Below are positions 1-8,466 of a stretch of 64,000 bases of DNA, one piece after another. Position numbers and translations under genes: made by a program. Location: positions 1-64,000 of the forward strand of contig JAMOBJ010000015.1 in NCBI GenBank assembly GCA_039908095.1, read 5' to 3'. Below the pieces are notes generated by a model. It did not search any database. It saw only the letters and a program-made list of their open reading frames with translations, and was not told the DNA's origin. Source of the stretch: Nitrospirae bacterium YQR-1 (GTDB lineage Bacteria; Nitrospirota; Thermodesulfovibrionia; Thermodesulfovibrionales; Magnetobacteriaceae). Position 1 is the first letter of the stretch, and every line of letters starts with the position of its first letter.

Positions 1-15
1 AGAAAATCCTCCTTT

Positions 16-45
16 TGTCATTCCCGCCTACGAGCGACAATCCAG
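16..45. repeat. Dispersed repeat family 2, fragment
   Basis: The segment reads as the reverse complement of 17404-17433, sharing ATTCCCGCC and GCGACAATCCAGT. Further on, CGGAGTTAAC at about 85-95 also recurs near 17513. It is a non-coding interspersed repeat of the kind common in environmental bacterial genomes. No gene is visible in 1-335 other than this and the repeat at 137-264. Confidence 0.5.
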
Positions 46-136
46 TCTTTTCTCTGCATCATTAGATGATAAAAAAAACTCTGTCGGAGTTAACGACATA
101 AGCATTTAATATATACTAATGCAAGATTCACTGCCT

Positions 137-264
137 AATACCAATCCGCATTCAATCGTCTAACTTCGTTGGCCTCGTCAAAAGCTCCTCACTGTACCTA
201 AAAGTACGCCTCCGTCGCTTTCTCCTTGCCGTCTCGTTATACTTCTGACTGCGAATTGGTATAA
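137..264 (-). repeat. MITE-like repeat copy 1 (diverged)
   Basis: This is the most diverged copy of a roughly 140-bp dispersed element. It starts with TAATACCAATCCGCATTC and ends with GAATTGGTATA, so its ends are inverted repeats. Read on the minus strand it follows the same internal order as the copies at 10789, 19319 and 60157: CAGTCA, AACGAG, CGGCAAGGAGAAAGCGAC, GAGGAGCTTT and CGA. It carries no ORF of its own. Confidence 0.8.
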
Positions 265-301
265 ATCGTTTTGTCTATCGTTATTGAAACACCACAGATT
301 T

Positions 302-330
302 TTGACAATATTCACAATTGTGATTACAAT
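302..330 (+). promoter_or_regulatory. brnTA promoter with a palindromic operator in its spacer
   Basis: TTGACA at 302-307 and TACAAT at 325-330 are separated by 17 bp, a near-consensus sigma-70 promoter. The spacer contains the perfect 12-bp palindrome TCACAATTGTGA (312-323). A repressor bound there would block RNA polymerase. BrnA antitoxins are known autorepressors, so this is a plausible BrnA operator. The predicted transcription start falls at about 336-337, almost on the brnT ATG. Confidence 0.6.
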
Positions 331-335
331 AAAAT

Positions 336-605
336 ATGATATTTGAGTGGTCTGAGGAGAAACGGTTTAAGGTTTTAAAGAAACGGAAACTGGATTTTAT
401 GGATGCTAAGGATTTATTTGACGGCAGGCGATTGATAACCGTCTTATCGCCAAGAGGTTCTGAGAACAGATGGCTTAGTATAGGGGAAATAGACGGTCGG
501 CTTATTGCTGTTGTGTGGATGTGGCGTGATGACGCCATTCGTATTATTACCATGAGGAGAGCAAGAGATGAAGAAAAAAGAAAATATTATACGTTACACA
601 ACTGA
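336..605 (+). CDS. brnT: BrnT family toxin
   Basis: An 89-residue protein with the BrnT layout: FEWSEEK at the N-terminus, the D-A-x-x-L-F-D-G segment, a central W-(L/I)-x-x-G block and the C-terminal R-I-I-T-x-R-R-A-R-x-x-E-(K/R) motif. BrnT toxins adopt a RelE-like fold and act as ribonucleases that inhibit translation. The next gene, overlapping by 38 bp, encodes the matching BrnA antitoxin, the usual toxin-first order for this family. There is no Shine-Dalgarno before the ATG, and the promoter -10 ends only 5 nt upstream, so the mRNA may be leaderless. Length and motifs fit an intact toxin. Confidence 0.88.
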   Translation: MIFEWSEEKRFKVLKKRKLDFMDAKDLFDGRRLITVLSPRGSENRWLSIGEIDGRLIAVVWMWRDDAIRIITMRRARDEEKRKYYTLHN

Positions 606-924
606 AGAACTTGCTGCCAAGCGTAAACGCCGGGAGAGCCAAACTGACTGGGCAAAGGTTGATGCCATGACAGAGGAGGAGTTGGAGGCCTCCATTTCTG
701 CCGATGAGGATGATGTCCATGAAAAAGTGGACTTGGCGCAAGCATTTGTCGGTTTGCCTCCCAGAAAAAAGCATATCAACATCCGTGTGGATGCCGATGT
801 GCTTGAATGGTTCCGCAGCAAGGGCAGGGGATACCAAACCTACATCAACAGCGTATTACGCGCTTTTGTAGCATCGAAAGCACAAAGCGGACAAGATAAC
901 ATAAACCATGCTAAAAAGGGGTGA
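568..924 (+). CDS. brnA: BrnA family antitoxin
   Basis: A 118-residue protein. Its C-terminal half has the BrnA signature: KKHINIRVDADVLEWFRSKG, then G-Y-Q-T-Y-I-N-S-V-L-R-A-F. This is a ribbon-helix-helix DNA-binding domain that also binds and neutralises BrnT. The acidic, Lys/Glu-rich first half is the likely toxin-wrapping and protease-sensitive part. The ATG follows AAGAGATGAAG-type purines inside the brnT 3' end, so translation is probably coupled. It probably represses its own operon through the palindrome in the upstream promoter. The C-terminal tail after the RHH domain is short and unremarkable. Confidence 0.88.
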   Translation: MKKKENIIRYTTEELAAKRKRRESQTDWAKVDAMTEEELEASISADEDDVHEKVDLAQAFVGLPPRKKHINIRVDADVLEWFRSKGRGYQTYINSVLRAFVASKAQSGQDNINHAKKG

Positions 925-1034
925 AACCGGACGCTACCAAGAGTTCCTTTTTTGATTATATTTATTCCTGCTCAAATGCGTTTGCCCTATGTGATGATTG
1001 CGTTATCTCGTTAGATAAGTTAAAATCTAACATA

Positions 1035-2903
1035 ATGCGATACGCGGTATTGGGCACGGCAGGGCACATAGACCACGGGAAGAGTTCTCTTGTCAAGGCA
1101 CTAACTGGAGTTGACCCGGACAGGTTGAAAGAGGAAAAGCAGCGTGGTATAACCATTGATCTGGGCTTTGCCGAGCTAAGGTACCCGGGGGCAACCGTTG
1201 GAATTGTTGATGTGCCGGGGCATGAGAAACTTATTAAAAATATGCTTGCCGGGGCTCAGGGTATAGACATGGTGCTTTTTGTAATCGCTGCCGATGAGAG
1301 TATTATGCCACAGAGCAAAGAACACCTTGCCATTTGCAATCTTCTTGGCATCAAGACCGGCATAGTGGCTGTTACAAAGTGTGATCTGGTTGACTCCGAG
1401 TTTTTAGCTCTCGTCTTTGAAGAGGTGCGTGAGTTTGTGAGTGGTACTTTTTTAGAAGGCGCAGAGGTTATTGCCGTATCTTCCAAAGACGCCACTAATA
1501 TTGAAAATCTGAAAAAAATGATAGGTGCACTGGCACTTAAAACGATGCCAAAATCAACGGGAGGGATATTCCGGCTGCCGATTGACAGGGTTTTTACCCT
1601 AAAGGGATTTGGCACTGTTGTCACAGGAACGGCAATATCCGGTATGGTAAGGGAAGATGATCTGATAGAAGTACTCCCACAGGGAATTAAAACAAAAGTA
1701 CGAGGGCTTCACAGCCATAACCAGCCGATAACCACAGGTTTTGCAGGCCAGCGTGTTGCAGTAAACCTTCAGGGAGTTGACAGAGAACTGTTGTGCCGCG
1801 GCAATCTGCTGACAGAGCAGGGCAGGTGGATAAGTACCAAACGCCTTGACGTTAAAATTACACTGCTAAAGGACGCTGTGGCTGTGGATGGTAAAGCAAT
1901 CGTACATTTTCATATAGGCACTTCTGAGCTGACAGCAAGACTAATTGTCTATGGCGGAAAGAAAATCTCACCCGGGGAAACGGCTTATTGTCAGATTCGC
2001 CTAAGAGAGTACATTCCTGTGATGGTTAATGACAGGTTTATTATTCGAAGGTTTTCACCGGTTGAGACCATAGGCGGCGGTATCGTTGTGGATGTCTTGC
2101 CACCGGTAAGAGGGAAAGACGTGACGAGCCTTGAAATTTACGAAACAGGCTCGCTTAGCCAAAAAATATCGGAAAAAGTCAGACGTATGGCGCTAAGCGG
2201 TTTTAGCCACAAACAACTCCACAGTTGGATTAACGAGGATGTTAAAAGGATAGATGCTGAAATAGAAAAGCTAAGGCAAAGCGGTACAATTATAGAAGTC
2301 TCCGACACATTGTTTCATTCCGAGTCAATAAAGGCTCTGGAGTCAAAGATAGTCAACGCATTAAAAGATTTTCACAAGTCTAATCCCCTTAAAGCTGGTA
2401 TTTCCAAAGATGAACTGGGTGGTAAGTTTAAAGCCATTGACTCTAAAATATTTTCTAAAATCTTACCTTCATTTACGCAGCTGATAATTGACAAAGATAT
2501 TGTGCGCCTGAGGTCTTTTAATCCCACACTCTCCACAGATGATGAAAACATACGCAGTGAAATAGTTAAAATGTTCAAAGATGCAGGGTTTCAGCCTCCT
2601 CTTAAAGAGGAGCTTGCTGCAAAACTCTCATTAAAAATAAACGTAGTCACCGACATTTTAAAACTCTTAGCCACAAGCGCAATATTGCAGCGTATCAATG
2701 ATTCAGTATATCTGTTAAAAGAGGACTACGACAGAATGCTGTCCTCTCTGAAAGATTTCTCAAAGACCAAAACAGAAATAAGTGTCTCAGAATTCAGAGA
2801 CCTGCTCCAAACCTCAAGAAAATATGCTCTCCCCTTCCTTGAACACCTGGACGGTAAGAAAATAACTATGAGAATCGGTGAGGTTAGAAAGATTATAAAA
2901 TGA
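1035..2903 (+). CDS. selB: Selenocysteine-specific elongation factor SelB
   Basis: A 622-residue translational GTPase that delivers Sec-tRNA(Sec) to UGA codons marked by a SECIS hairpin. The G domain is clear: GHIDHGKS near residue 10, the R-G-I-T-I-D-L-G-F switch region, DVPGHE near residue 60 and TKCD near residue 115. Beta-barrel domains follow, and the last 250 residues look like the winged-helix repeats that bind SECIS RNA. The frame is open back to a GTG at 921, but homology starts at [10 protein letters not shown], so I use the ATG at 1035. No selA, selD, tRNA-Sec or obvious selenoprotein lies in the window, so the partners must be elsewhere. The neighbouring brnTA is probably unrelated. 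Confidence 0.95.
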   Translation: MRYAVLGTAGHIDHGKSSLVKALTGVDPDRLKEEKQRGITIDLGFAELRYPGATVGIVDVPGHEKLIKNMLAGAQGIDMVLFVIAADESIMPQSKEHLAICNLLGIKTGIVAVTKCDLVDSEFLALVFEEVREFVSGTFLEGAEVIAVSSKDATNIENLKKMIGALALKTMPKSTGGIFRLPIDRVFTLKGFGTVVTGTAISGMVREDDLIEVLPQGIKTKVRGLHSHNQPITTGFAGQRVAVNLQGVDRELLCRGNLLTEQGRWISTKRLDVKITLLKDAVAVDGKAIVHFHIGTSELTARLIVYGGKKISPGETAYCQIRLREYIPVMVNDRFIIRRFSPVETIGGGIVVDVLPPVRGKDVTSLEIYETGSLSQKISEKVRRMALSGFSHKQLHSWINEDVKRIDAEIEKLRQSGTIIEVSDTLFHSESIKALESKIVNALKDFHKSNPLKAGISKDELGGKFKAIDSKIFSKILPSFTQLIIDKDIVRLRSFNPTLSTDDENIRSEIVKMFKDAGFQPPLKEELAAKLSLKINVVTDILKLLATSAILQRINDSVYLLKEDYDRMLSSLKDFSKTKTEISVSEFRDLLQTSRKYALPFLEHLDGKKITMRIGEVRKIIK

Positions 2904-3010
2904 ATTAGAATTGGAATTAATCCTTTTCATCTTTGGCATAAGGCAGGTGTCCTTTGTACAGGCAGTTGATATAATCTGACTTTGAATGTTAGACTTTAGC
3001 GGAATACAAG

Positions 3011-3463
3011 ATGGTTGAATTTACTAAAATAAGGGTTGCCGGTGCGACATTATATCTTGTTTTATTTATAGTGTTAATCGGCTGTAAAGAGAAGCAGCAA
3101 TTTTTACCTGTAACATTTTCCTCAGCCGGCGTCTTTAGTGTAAACTCCGGAAGTCTCTTAGAGAAAAAGCCCGTTTTTTATGTGTATAATGACAATGGCA
3201 CAGCAATAAAATTTTTCATAGTAAGAGTAAACGACAAAGCCTACTCTTACTTTGACATATGCAATTCGTGTAAGGGCAAAAACCTCGGCTACAGGACTCA
3301 TGAAACAGGGATTGAGTGTCGTGCCTGCTTAATCACAATACCATATGATGAACTCGAAACCGGAATCGGCGGCTGCTACCCCTACCATCTCAAAGGAGAG
3401 GAAAGGGATGGAAAGTATATTGTTTCAAAAGAAGAAATCCTCAAGCTGAAAGAATATTTGTAA
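3011..3463 (+). CDS. DUF2318-type Cys-rich lipoprotein
   Basis: A 150-residue protein with a hydrophobic N-terminus ending in V-L-I-G-C-K, a lipobox, so probably a lipoprotein with its lipidated Cys near residue 25. The mature part has the DUF2318 pattern (Fe-S or metal-binding membrane proteins): an F-x-V-x-x-N-D-x-A-Y-S-Y-F-D-I-C-N-S-C segment, then G-I-E-C-R-A-C and a G-G-C-Y-P ending. The Cys pairs suggest a bound metal or Fe-S centre. Relatives are often found beside iron or copper transport genes, but no such partner is adjacent here. A TATAAT-like box sits at 2970-2975. It appears monocistronic, and a terminal role cannot be assigned. Confidence 0.7.
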   Translation: MVEFTKIRVAGATLYLVLFIVLIGCKEKQQFLPVTFSSAGVFSVNSGSLLEKKPVFYVYNDNGTAIKFFIVRVNDKAYSYFDICNSCKGKNLGYRTHETGIECRACLITIPYDELETGIGGCYPYHLKGEERDGKYIVSKEEILKLKEYL

Positions 3464-3484
3464 TAACTCTCCCTGACTTTATTT

Positions 3485-4468
3485 TCACGGTACTTGTCTA
3501 ATCGCATAAAATAAGACGCCTGAGCCGATAGAGGCGGCTCTGAGGGCAAGAAACAACGGGGACAGGAGGCCTGTCAGAGTATCCCTTTTTAAGGCAAAGA
3601 GAGTAAAAGGCACAGTTGAGGCCAAAAAACCGAGGATTGAAACTGCCGCCACAAATATTATTGGTAAATCCAAAAACGTATCAAAAAACAACGGAATTAA
3701 CAGCAGGGAAAACATTGAACTAAAAAGCGCAAGTATCTGAGCCTTTAGTGTTTGAGGTGTATAGGTGTCCTTTACCATTTTACCGGGAAACTTTCTATAG
3801 ACTGCCATTCTCCAGTATCCCCGCCAAAACTTTATCTTAGCATACCTTAAGACCGAGGCGGGATGCCCCATGTGGTTAACTATTGCATCAGGGTTAAACA
3901 CCATTTTAAGGCCCCAGCCGGAGAGCTTATATGACAGCTCAGTGTCTTCATTGTTTGCAACCGGGAAGGATTCGTCAAACCCTCCGGTCATATCAAATAT
4001 CTCTTTCCTGAAGGCTGCCGAGTAGGTATCTATCATGTCTATTGACGGGGCTTTTTTGAGCATCTCGTAGCGCTCCTCAAACTCAACCTGAGCAAACCGT
4101 GCTGTGGGTGACTTCAGAGGAGTTTTGTATGCCCCTTTTACGGCTTTCACCATCGGATCGGAAAAAGGTTTCAGCATCTCAGTCAACCACTCCGGTGTTG
4201 CTATACAGTCGGAGTCGGTAAACAAAATGATTTCTCCAGTTGCTTCTTTTACTCCAAGATTCCTGGCCGAGGCCGGCCCCCCGTTTGGCTTATAAATATA
4301 CTTAACCGCTGACGCTGCAACTATTTCAGCGGTTGTGTCCGTTGAGCCGTCATCAACAACTATTATCTCGTAATCTGCTTTATTAAAATTCTGTCCGATA
4401 AGAGAGGTTATGCAGTCCTTTATCGTTCTCTCTGCATTAAAGGCAGGTACTATCACGGATGCTTTCAA
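3485..4468 (-). CDS. Family 2 glycosyltransferase
   Basis: A 327-residue GT-A glycosyltransferase with VIVPAFNAERTI at the N-terminus, then DDGSTDTT, N-G-G-P-A-S-A-R-N-L-G, the metal-binding F-T-D-S-D-C and the acceptor-site E-D-T-E-L-S-Y-K-L. Two or three membrane segments follow after residue 235. It probably adds a sugar to a lipid-linked surface glycan on the cytoplasmic face. The start is a TTG, with GAGAAGGG upstream. It is the last gene of a minus-strand run GT9-DUF362-radical SAM-GT2 with gaps of 20 bp or less, so co-transcription is likely. Confidence 0.85.
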   Translation of the reverse strand: MKASVIVPAFNAERTIKDCITSLIGQNFNKADYEIIVVDDGSTDTTAEIVAASAVKYIYKPNGGPASARNLGVKEATGEIILFTDSDCIATPEWLTEMLKPFSDPMVKAVKGAYKTPLKSPTARFAQVEFEERYEMLKKAPSIDMIDTYSAAFRKEIFDMTGGFDESFPVANNEDTELSYKLSGWGLKMVFNPDAIVNHMGHPASVLRYAKIKFWRGYWRMAVYRKFPGKMVKDTYTPQTLKAQILALFSSMFSLLLIPLFFDTFLDLPIIFVAAVSILGFLASTVPFTLFALKRDTLTGLLSPLFLALRAASIGSGVLFYAIRQVP

Positions 4469-4486
4469 TCTCTGTAACCCTTCTCG

Positions 4487-5953
4487 TTAACTGGAGATAT
4501 CCGAGCCCCGGATGAGATATTTAAAAAAAGTACGGGCTGATTTAAATGTGCGTTTTCTCTCTTCAGGGTCATTTAATACTTGCCGGAGTTTATAAAACAT
4601 ATAGTTAGGGCGAAGATAAAATTGTCGTCTCGCATTGTCACAAAACCGCACAAGTTCCGCTGAGGTCAGGCTTTCAGTTCTGATTACCGTGTTATGCAGC
4701 CCCCCCGGGGTCAGCCACTTTGAAAAGTCATCGGTTGTTATATAGCCCCTTTCATCAAACCACTTATATGCCTCCGTGCCGGGATAAATCATCATTGGGT
4801 AAAACTGTACAGTGTCGGGGTTTAATCTTTTGGCAAGCACCAGGGTTTCATTCATAGTCTCTTTAGTCTCACCGGGAAGCCCTGTCATAAAGCAGCCATG
4901 AATCAGAATCCCCGCTTTGCGGGCCTCTGACATAAAAGCCTCGGACTGTTCAATTTTGATCTTCTTTTTTATGTTGTCAAGCATCTCCTGGCTTCCGCTC
5001 TCAAACCCCACACACAAACACCTGCACCCTGCCTCTTTCATCACCCGCATAGTTTCATAATCAAGAGTGGCACGGGCATTAGCCGTCCATGAAATGTTTA
5101 TCCCTCGCTTTATAATACCCTCCGAGATTTCAACACAACGCTTTTTATTAACCGTAAAAGTGTCGTCTTCAAAAAACACGGCACGGGCATTAGGGAAGTT
5201 CTCCGTGATGTACTGCATTTCATCCAGGACGTTTTCAACGCTACGCATTCTGAGTTTGTGTCCCATCAGAGTCTGTGGATACACGCAAAACACACACTCA
5301 TGAGGGCAGCCGCGGGTTGTTGTTATTGTCACCATAGGGTAGAGCGCATTGGGATTAAAGTAGTGTTCAATGTTGAGGAATCGTTTATAAATCGGGCTTA
5401 CGTGCGGTAAGCCGTCAATATCTTCTATTGGAGGGCGGCTTGCTGTAAAGATGAATTTCCTGTTATGCCGGTAGGCAATTCCAGCTATATTAAAAGTACC
5501 GGTACCTGCCGTAAGCGCATTGGCAAGGTCAACTATTGTGTTGTCGTATTCACCTATAGCTATTGCATCAATGGACTCACTGAGGTTAAGGCAGTCCTCA
5601 GGCAGGGCAGAAACATGCGTGCCCACAAGGGTTATATAGGAATCAGGCAGTGCCGTCTTTATTTCCTCGCAAAACCTTATGTCGTTATGAATGCTGGGGG
5701 TGCTTGTGTCAACTACTATAAGGCCGGGGGCAAATTGTTTGAGTCTCTGTAGTGCGCTCTCACGGGTTGTGCCGGAGGCGGGGGCGTCTATTAAATCAAC
5801 GGTAAAACCTTCTCTGTCAGCCAAAGCACAGGCAAGTGAGAGCCACATTGGAAAATACAGAGTGCCGCTTTTTGTTACAGCAGGGCTTCTTTGTGAGCGT
5901 GAAAATTTCTCTAAATAAGGCGGATTCAGAAAAGTGATTTTAAAGTTTTTCAT
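4487..5953 (-). CDS. B12-binding domain radical SAM protein
   Basis: A 488-residue enzyme. Residues about 1-150 form a cobalamin-binding domain (P-x-W-L-S-L-A-C-A-L-A, then D-T-S-T-P-S and V-G-T-H-V-S-A-L-P). The radical SAM core starts at T-T-T-R-G-C-P-H-E-C-V-F-C near residue 210, a CX3CX2C cluster motif, followed by F-F-E-D-D-T-F. This family carries out methylations or C-C bond chemistry on lipids and other unreactive substrates. The setting, between glycosyltransferases and a DUF362 Fe-S protein, points to modification of a cell-surface lipid or glycan. The real substrate is unknown. The ATG has GGAAAC upstream, and the gene ends 18 bp before the next one. Confidence 0.88.
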   Translation of the reverse strand: MKNFKITFLNPPYLEKFSRSQRSPAVTKSGTLYFPMWLSLACALADREGFTVDLIDAPASGTTRESALQRLKQFAPGLIVVDTSTPSIHNDIRFCEEIKTALPDSYITLVGTHVSALPEDCLNLSESIDAIAIGEYDNTIVDLANALTAGTGTFNIAGIAYRHNRKFIFTASRPPIEDIDGLPHVSPIYKRFLNIEHYFNPNALYPMVTITTTRGCPHECVFCVYPQTLMGHKLRMRSVENVLDEMQYITENFPNARAVFFEDDTFTVNKKRCVEISEGIIKRGINISWTANARATLDYETMRVMKEAGCRCLCVGFESGSQEMLDNIKKKIKIEQSEAFMSEARKAGILIHGCFMTGLPGETKETMNETLVLAKRLNPDTVQFYPMMIYPGTEAYKWFDERGYITTDDFSKWLTPGGLHNTVIRTESLTSAELVRFCDNARRQFYLRPNYMFYKLRQVLNDPEERKRTFKSARTFFKYLIRGSDISS

Positions 5954-5955
5954 AA

Positions 5956-7200
5956 TTATAGTTTCCTTATAATGTCATCGTATTGTCTGATCTGTTCGGC
6001 CATAAAGCCCAACTCACCGTGAAAATCTATCGCTCTTTCCGTGCATATGCAGTAGCAGTACAGACACTCTATACACCCCAGTGGTTTTGATGCGCCCTCT
6101 TTAGAGAAACTCTCCGGCAGTTTTATGTCTAAAGGGCAGTAATCATTGCACTTTCCACATTTGGTGCACTTTGCCTGGTTAATGGAAAGTCCGCCACAGC
6201 TCATCTCATCTTTTATAAACACATCCTGCCTCAGGCCTGTGGCAAAGAGAATTTTGCCGAATATCTCAGTCCGGCACAGGTAATTGAAAAATGCCGTGTT
6301 TCTCACGGCAAGGAAATACTTCTGACGCTTAGGATGATGAATAAAGGTTGCAATTGGGCCTGCCTCCGGCGGTTTAAAAGAAAAAACCTCAGCAAGATTA
6401 TAATTGTTTACAAAGTTTAGATGCTCATTGGTTATGATGTTACGTTTGATGGCATTTTGTATGGGGCCGATTTTTTTTATATTAAACGAGGCAAACTTTG
6501 CCAGCATCAGGTCAATCAAAAACGGGTCGGTTCCAAAAAACACAGTGCCTGTCATAAGCGGTGTGCCGCGTGTGGGACCGAGTCCTTCCATTGAGACCAC
6601 GGCATCAACGATGTGAAGATGGGGTTTGAGGGTAAGGTTCAGATTTACAATGTTTTCAAATAGTGAGGCATGGGTTTTCTTCTTATTGGGCTGCCCGACA
6701 AGGCATCCCATCAGGTTTTTAAGACAGATGCTCATGCCGGCCTCAAAGTGTGTTTTTAGCTTAGGCATGTTGATAAACAAGGCGGCCTCTGCGCACTCTC
6801 TTGCCGCCCTGGCCTTTACGCCTTTTGAAAACTCAACATCCACAGTGTCTGAGTAGTTGAAATCCTTGATTTTAACTCCGTAGTGCTCACAGAGTTTGTC
6901 ATAGGAGAGCCTCTGTATTACGCTTATGTTACTTCTGTAAAATCCGCTGTTAGTACCCTCTCCTATAGTTATATCGGAATAACCGGTTTCTTTCAGAAAT
7001 TCGATAACTGCGGCAACAACTCTGAGGTCTGTTGTGTTGCCGGTTAAGGCATTCATATTGCTGTTAAGGTTAGGCTTTATTAATATTGGAGCATGTTTGT
7101 CATTAGGAAAAACTTTTTTGTATTTAGTGCCGAGGGTTTCCTTAATACCGGTTTTCAGTTCCTTTACAGTTTTGGCTTTAAGCGTATCAAACTTAAACAT
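5956..7200 (-). CDS. DUF362 domain protein with C-terminal 2x[4Fe-4S] ferredoxin domain
   Basis: A 414-residue protein. The first 300 residues match the DUF362 fold (I-L-I-K-P-N-L-N-S near 45, then P-K-L-K-T-H, N-L-M-G-C). The C-terminus carries two ferredoxin-type motifs, C-T-K-C-G-K-C-N-D-Y-C-P and C-I-E-C-L-Y-C-Y-C-I-C, for two [4Fe-4S] clusters. It is probably an electron carrier or redox partner, perhaps for the adjacent radical SAM enzyme. I prefer the ATG at 7200, which has AAAGGAAG 6 nt upstream and gives an 8-bp overlap with the GT9 stop. An upstream in-frame ATG at 7224 lacks a ribosome-binding site. Confidence 0.8.
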   Translation of the reverse strand: MFKFDTLKAKTVKELKTGIKETLGTKYKKVFPNDKHAPILIKPNLNSNMNALTGNTTDLRVVAAVIEFLKETGYSDITIGEGTNSGFYRSNISVIQRLSYDKLCEHYGVKIKDFNYSDTVDVEFSKGVKARAARECAEAALFINMPKLKTHFEAGMSICLKNLMGCLVGQPNKKKTHASLFENIVNLNLTLKPHLHIVDAVVSMEGLGPTRGTPLMTGTVFFGTDPFLIDLMLAKFASFNIKKIGPIQNAIKRNIITNEHLNFVNNYNLAEVFSFKPPEAGPIATFIHHPKRQKYFLAVRNTAFFNYLCRTEIFGKILFATGLRQDVFIKDEMSCGGLSINQAKCTKCGKCNDYCPLDIKLPESFSKEGASKPLGCIECLYCYCICTERAIDFHGELGFMAEQIRQYDDIIRKL

Positions 7201-8353
7201 GCGGCTTCCTTTGGTTGATTTCATTTAATAGGCTTTCAGCAGAGTCAACAACGTCGCCTGTTGTGATACTTTTCATACAAGCATGATGGCCGGCGTTGTG
7301 GCAGGAGTTCTCATCACACCGGTAGCGGCACTGGAAGTCCTTTTCCACTACCCTGTGGATATTTCCGCAGGGGCCGGTCTCGACACTTTTTGAGGGGCCG
7401 AATATGGCAACTGTTGGAACATTCATAGCTGAGGCCACGTGAAGCGGGGCGCTGTCGTTACAGATAAAAAATTCTGACTGTTTTAAAACCCAGGCAAACT
7501 CTCTTAAATTTAAGCGGCCTGTCAGATTTGCAACTTTGTGGTGCATTTTTGAAATTATCTCTCCCACCATCCTTGCATCATCCTTTGATGCTGCTATTAC
7601 CGGAAAAATATTAAGCTTATCTGTCAGAGTATCATACAATTTTGCGTACTCCTCTGTAAACCACCTCTTAAGCGGGACACGTGCTCCGGGATGAACGACA
7701 ACAAAAGGGCTTTTAATTTTATCATCTCTGAGTATTTTTTCTACATTTTTCTTTTCCTCTTCCGACGGATAGATTGCCCAATCCACAGAGTTAACAGCGG
7801 CACCCAGGTGCCTTACAATATCCAGATGGTACTCTACCTTATGTTTCAGGGCTTTATAGGGTACAACATCGGTTAAAAGATAACCGCCGCCACCCACGTC
7901 ATAGCTTACTTTGTGCTTAGCACGGGCGGGTGCAGCGATAAGCAGGATTTCCCTGATGTCGGCCCTTGCCTCTATCACAAGATCAAAGGAGCGGTTTCGT
8001 AATTCCTTTAGAAAGCTGAGATATTTTCCTTTTGGTGTGTTATAAAACCAGAATGGGTTATAGGTCAGGATTTCATCCAGATGGGGGTTATTTGCAAGTG
8101 CCTGTGCAGCTCCCTCAGACGTTAGAAAAGAGATTTCAGCATTCGGGAAGTGTTCTTTTAGCGGCTTTATAACCGGAATTGTCATAATTGCATCCCCGAT
8201 ATAAGCCGTCCTGATTATCAGTATTGATTTTATGTTCAGCGGCTCAATTGCCGGAGGTTTGTTAAAAAGCCTGAAGGGAGTAAACAGGGTTTTGCCTATT
8301 ATATCCGCCACTTGCGTTGCAATAAGTTTTTTACGGTTTATTATTTTATACAT
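7193..8353 (-). CDS. Family 9 glycosyltransferase (heptosyltransferase-like)
   Basis: A 386-residue GT-B enzyme of the lipopolysaccharide heptosyltransferase type. I-L-I-I-R-T-A-Y-I-G-D-A-I-M-T at about residue 45 is the acceptor-site loop. H-P-G-A-R-V-P-L-K-R-W appears in the second half. The donor-binding F-I-C-N-D-S-A-P-L-H-V-A-S-A block with F-G-P-S-K-S follows. It would transfer a heptose or similar sugar to lipid A core at the inner membrane. A Cys-rich C-terminal tail (C-R-Y-R-C-D-E-N-S-C-H) is typical of Nitrospirota-like members. It is the first gene of the minus-strand glycan operon, diverging from the GT2 at 8467. Confidence 0.85.
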   Translation of the reverse strand: MYKIINRKKLIATQVADIIGKTLFTPFRLFNKPPAIEPLNIKSILIIRTAYIGDAIMTIPVIKPLKEHFPNAEISFLTSEGAAQALANNPHLDEILTYNPFWFYNTPKGKYLSFLKELRNRSFDLVIEARADIREILLIAAPARAKHKVSYDVGGGGYLLTDVVPYKALKHKVEYHLDIVRHLGAAVNSVDWAIYPSEEEKKNVEKILRDDKIKSPFVVVHPGARVPLKRWFTEEYAKLYDTLTDKLNIFPVIAASKDDARMVGEIISKMHHKVANLTGRLNLREFAWVLKQSEFFICNDSAPLHVASAMNVPTVAIFGPSKSVETGPCGNIHRVVEKDFQCRYRCDENSCHNAGHHACMKSITTGDVVDSAESLLNEINQRKPHV

Positions 8354-8466
8354 GCGCTATGGAATTATACATTTATGCCAAAATACGGTCAAGTACTGAG
8401 TTTTTAACAGAATCTTAGACATAGTTCTATCAGAAACACTGGTCTTCCTGTTATTATATATTTATA

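Noticed and set aside
921..1034. N-terminal extension of SelB from a GTG at 921
   Set aside because: The 38 extra residues show no SelB homology, and the GGG before GTG is too close to act as a ribosome-binding site.
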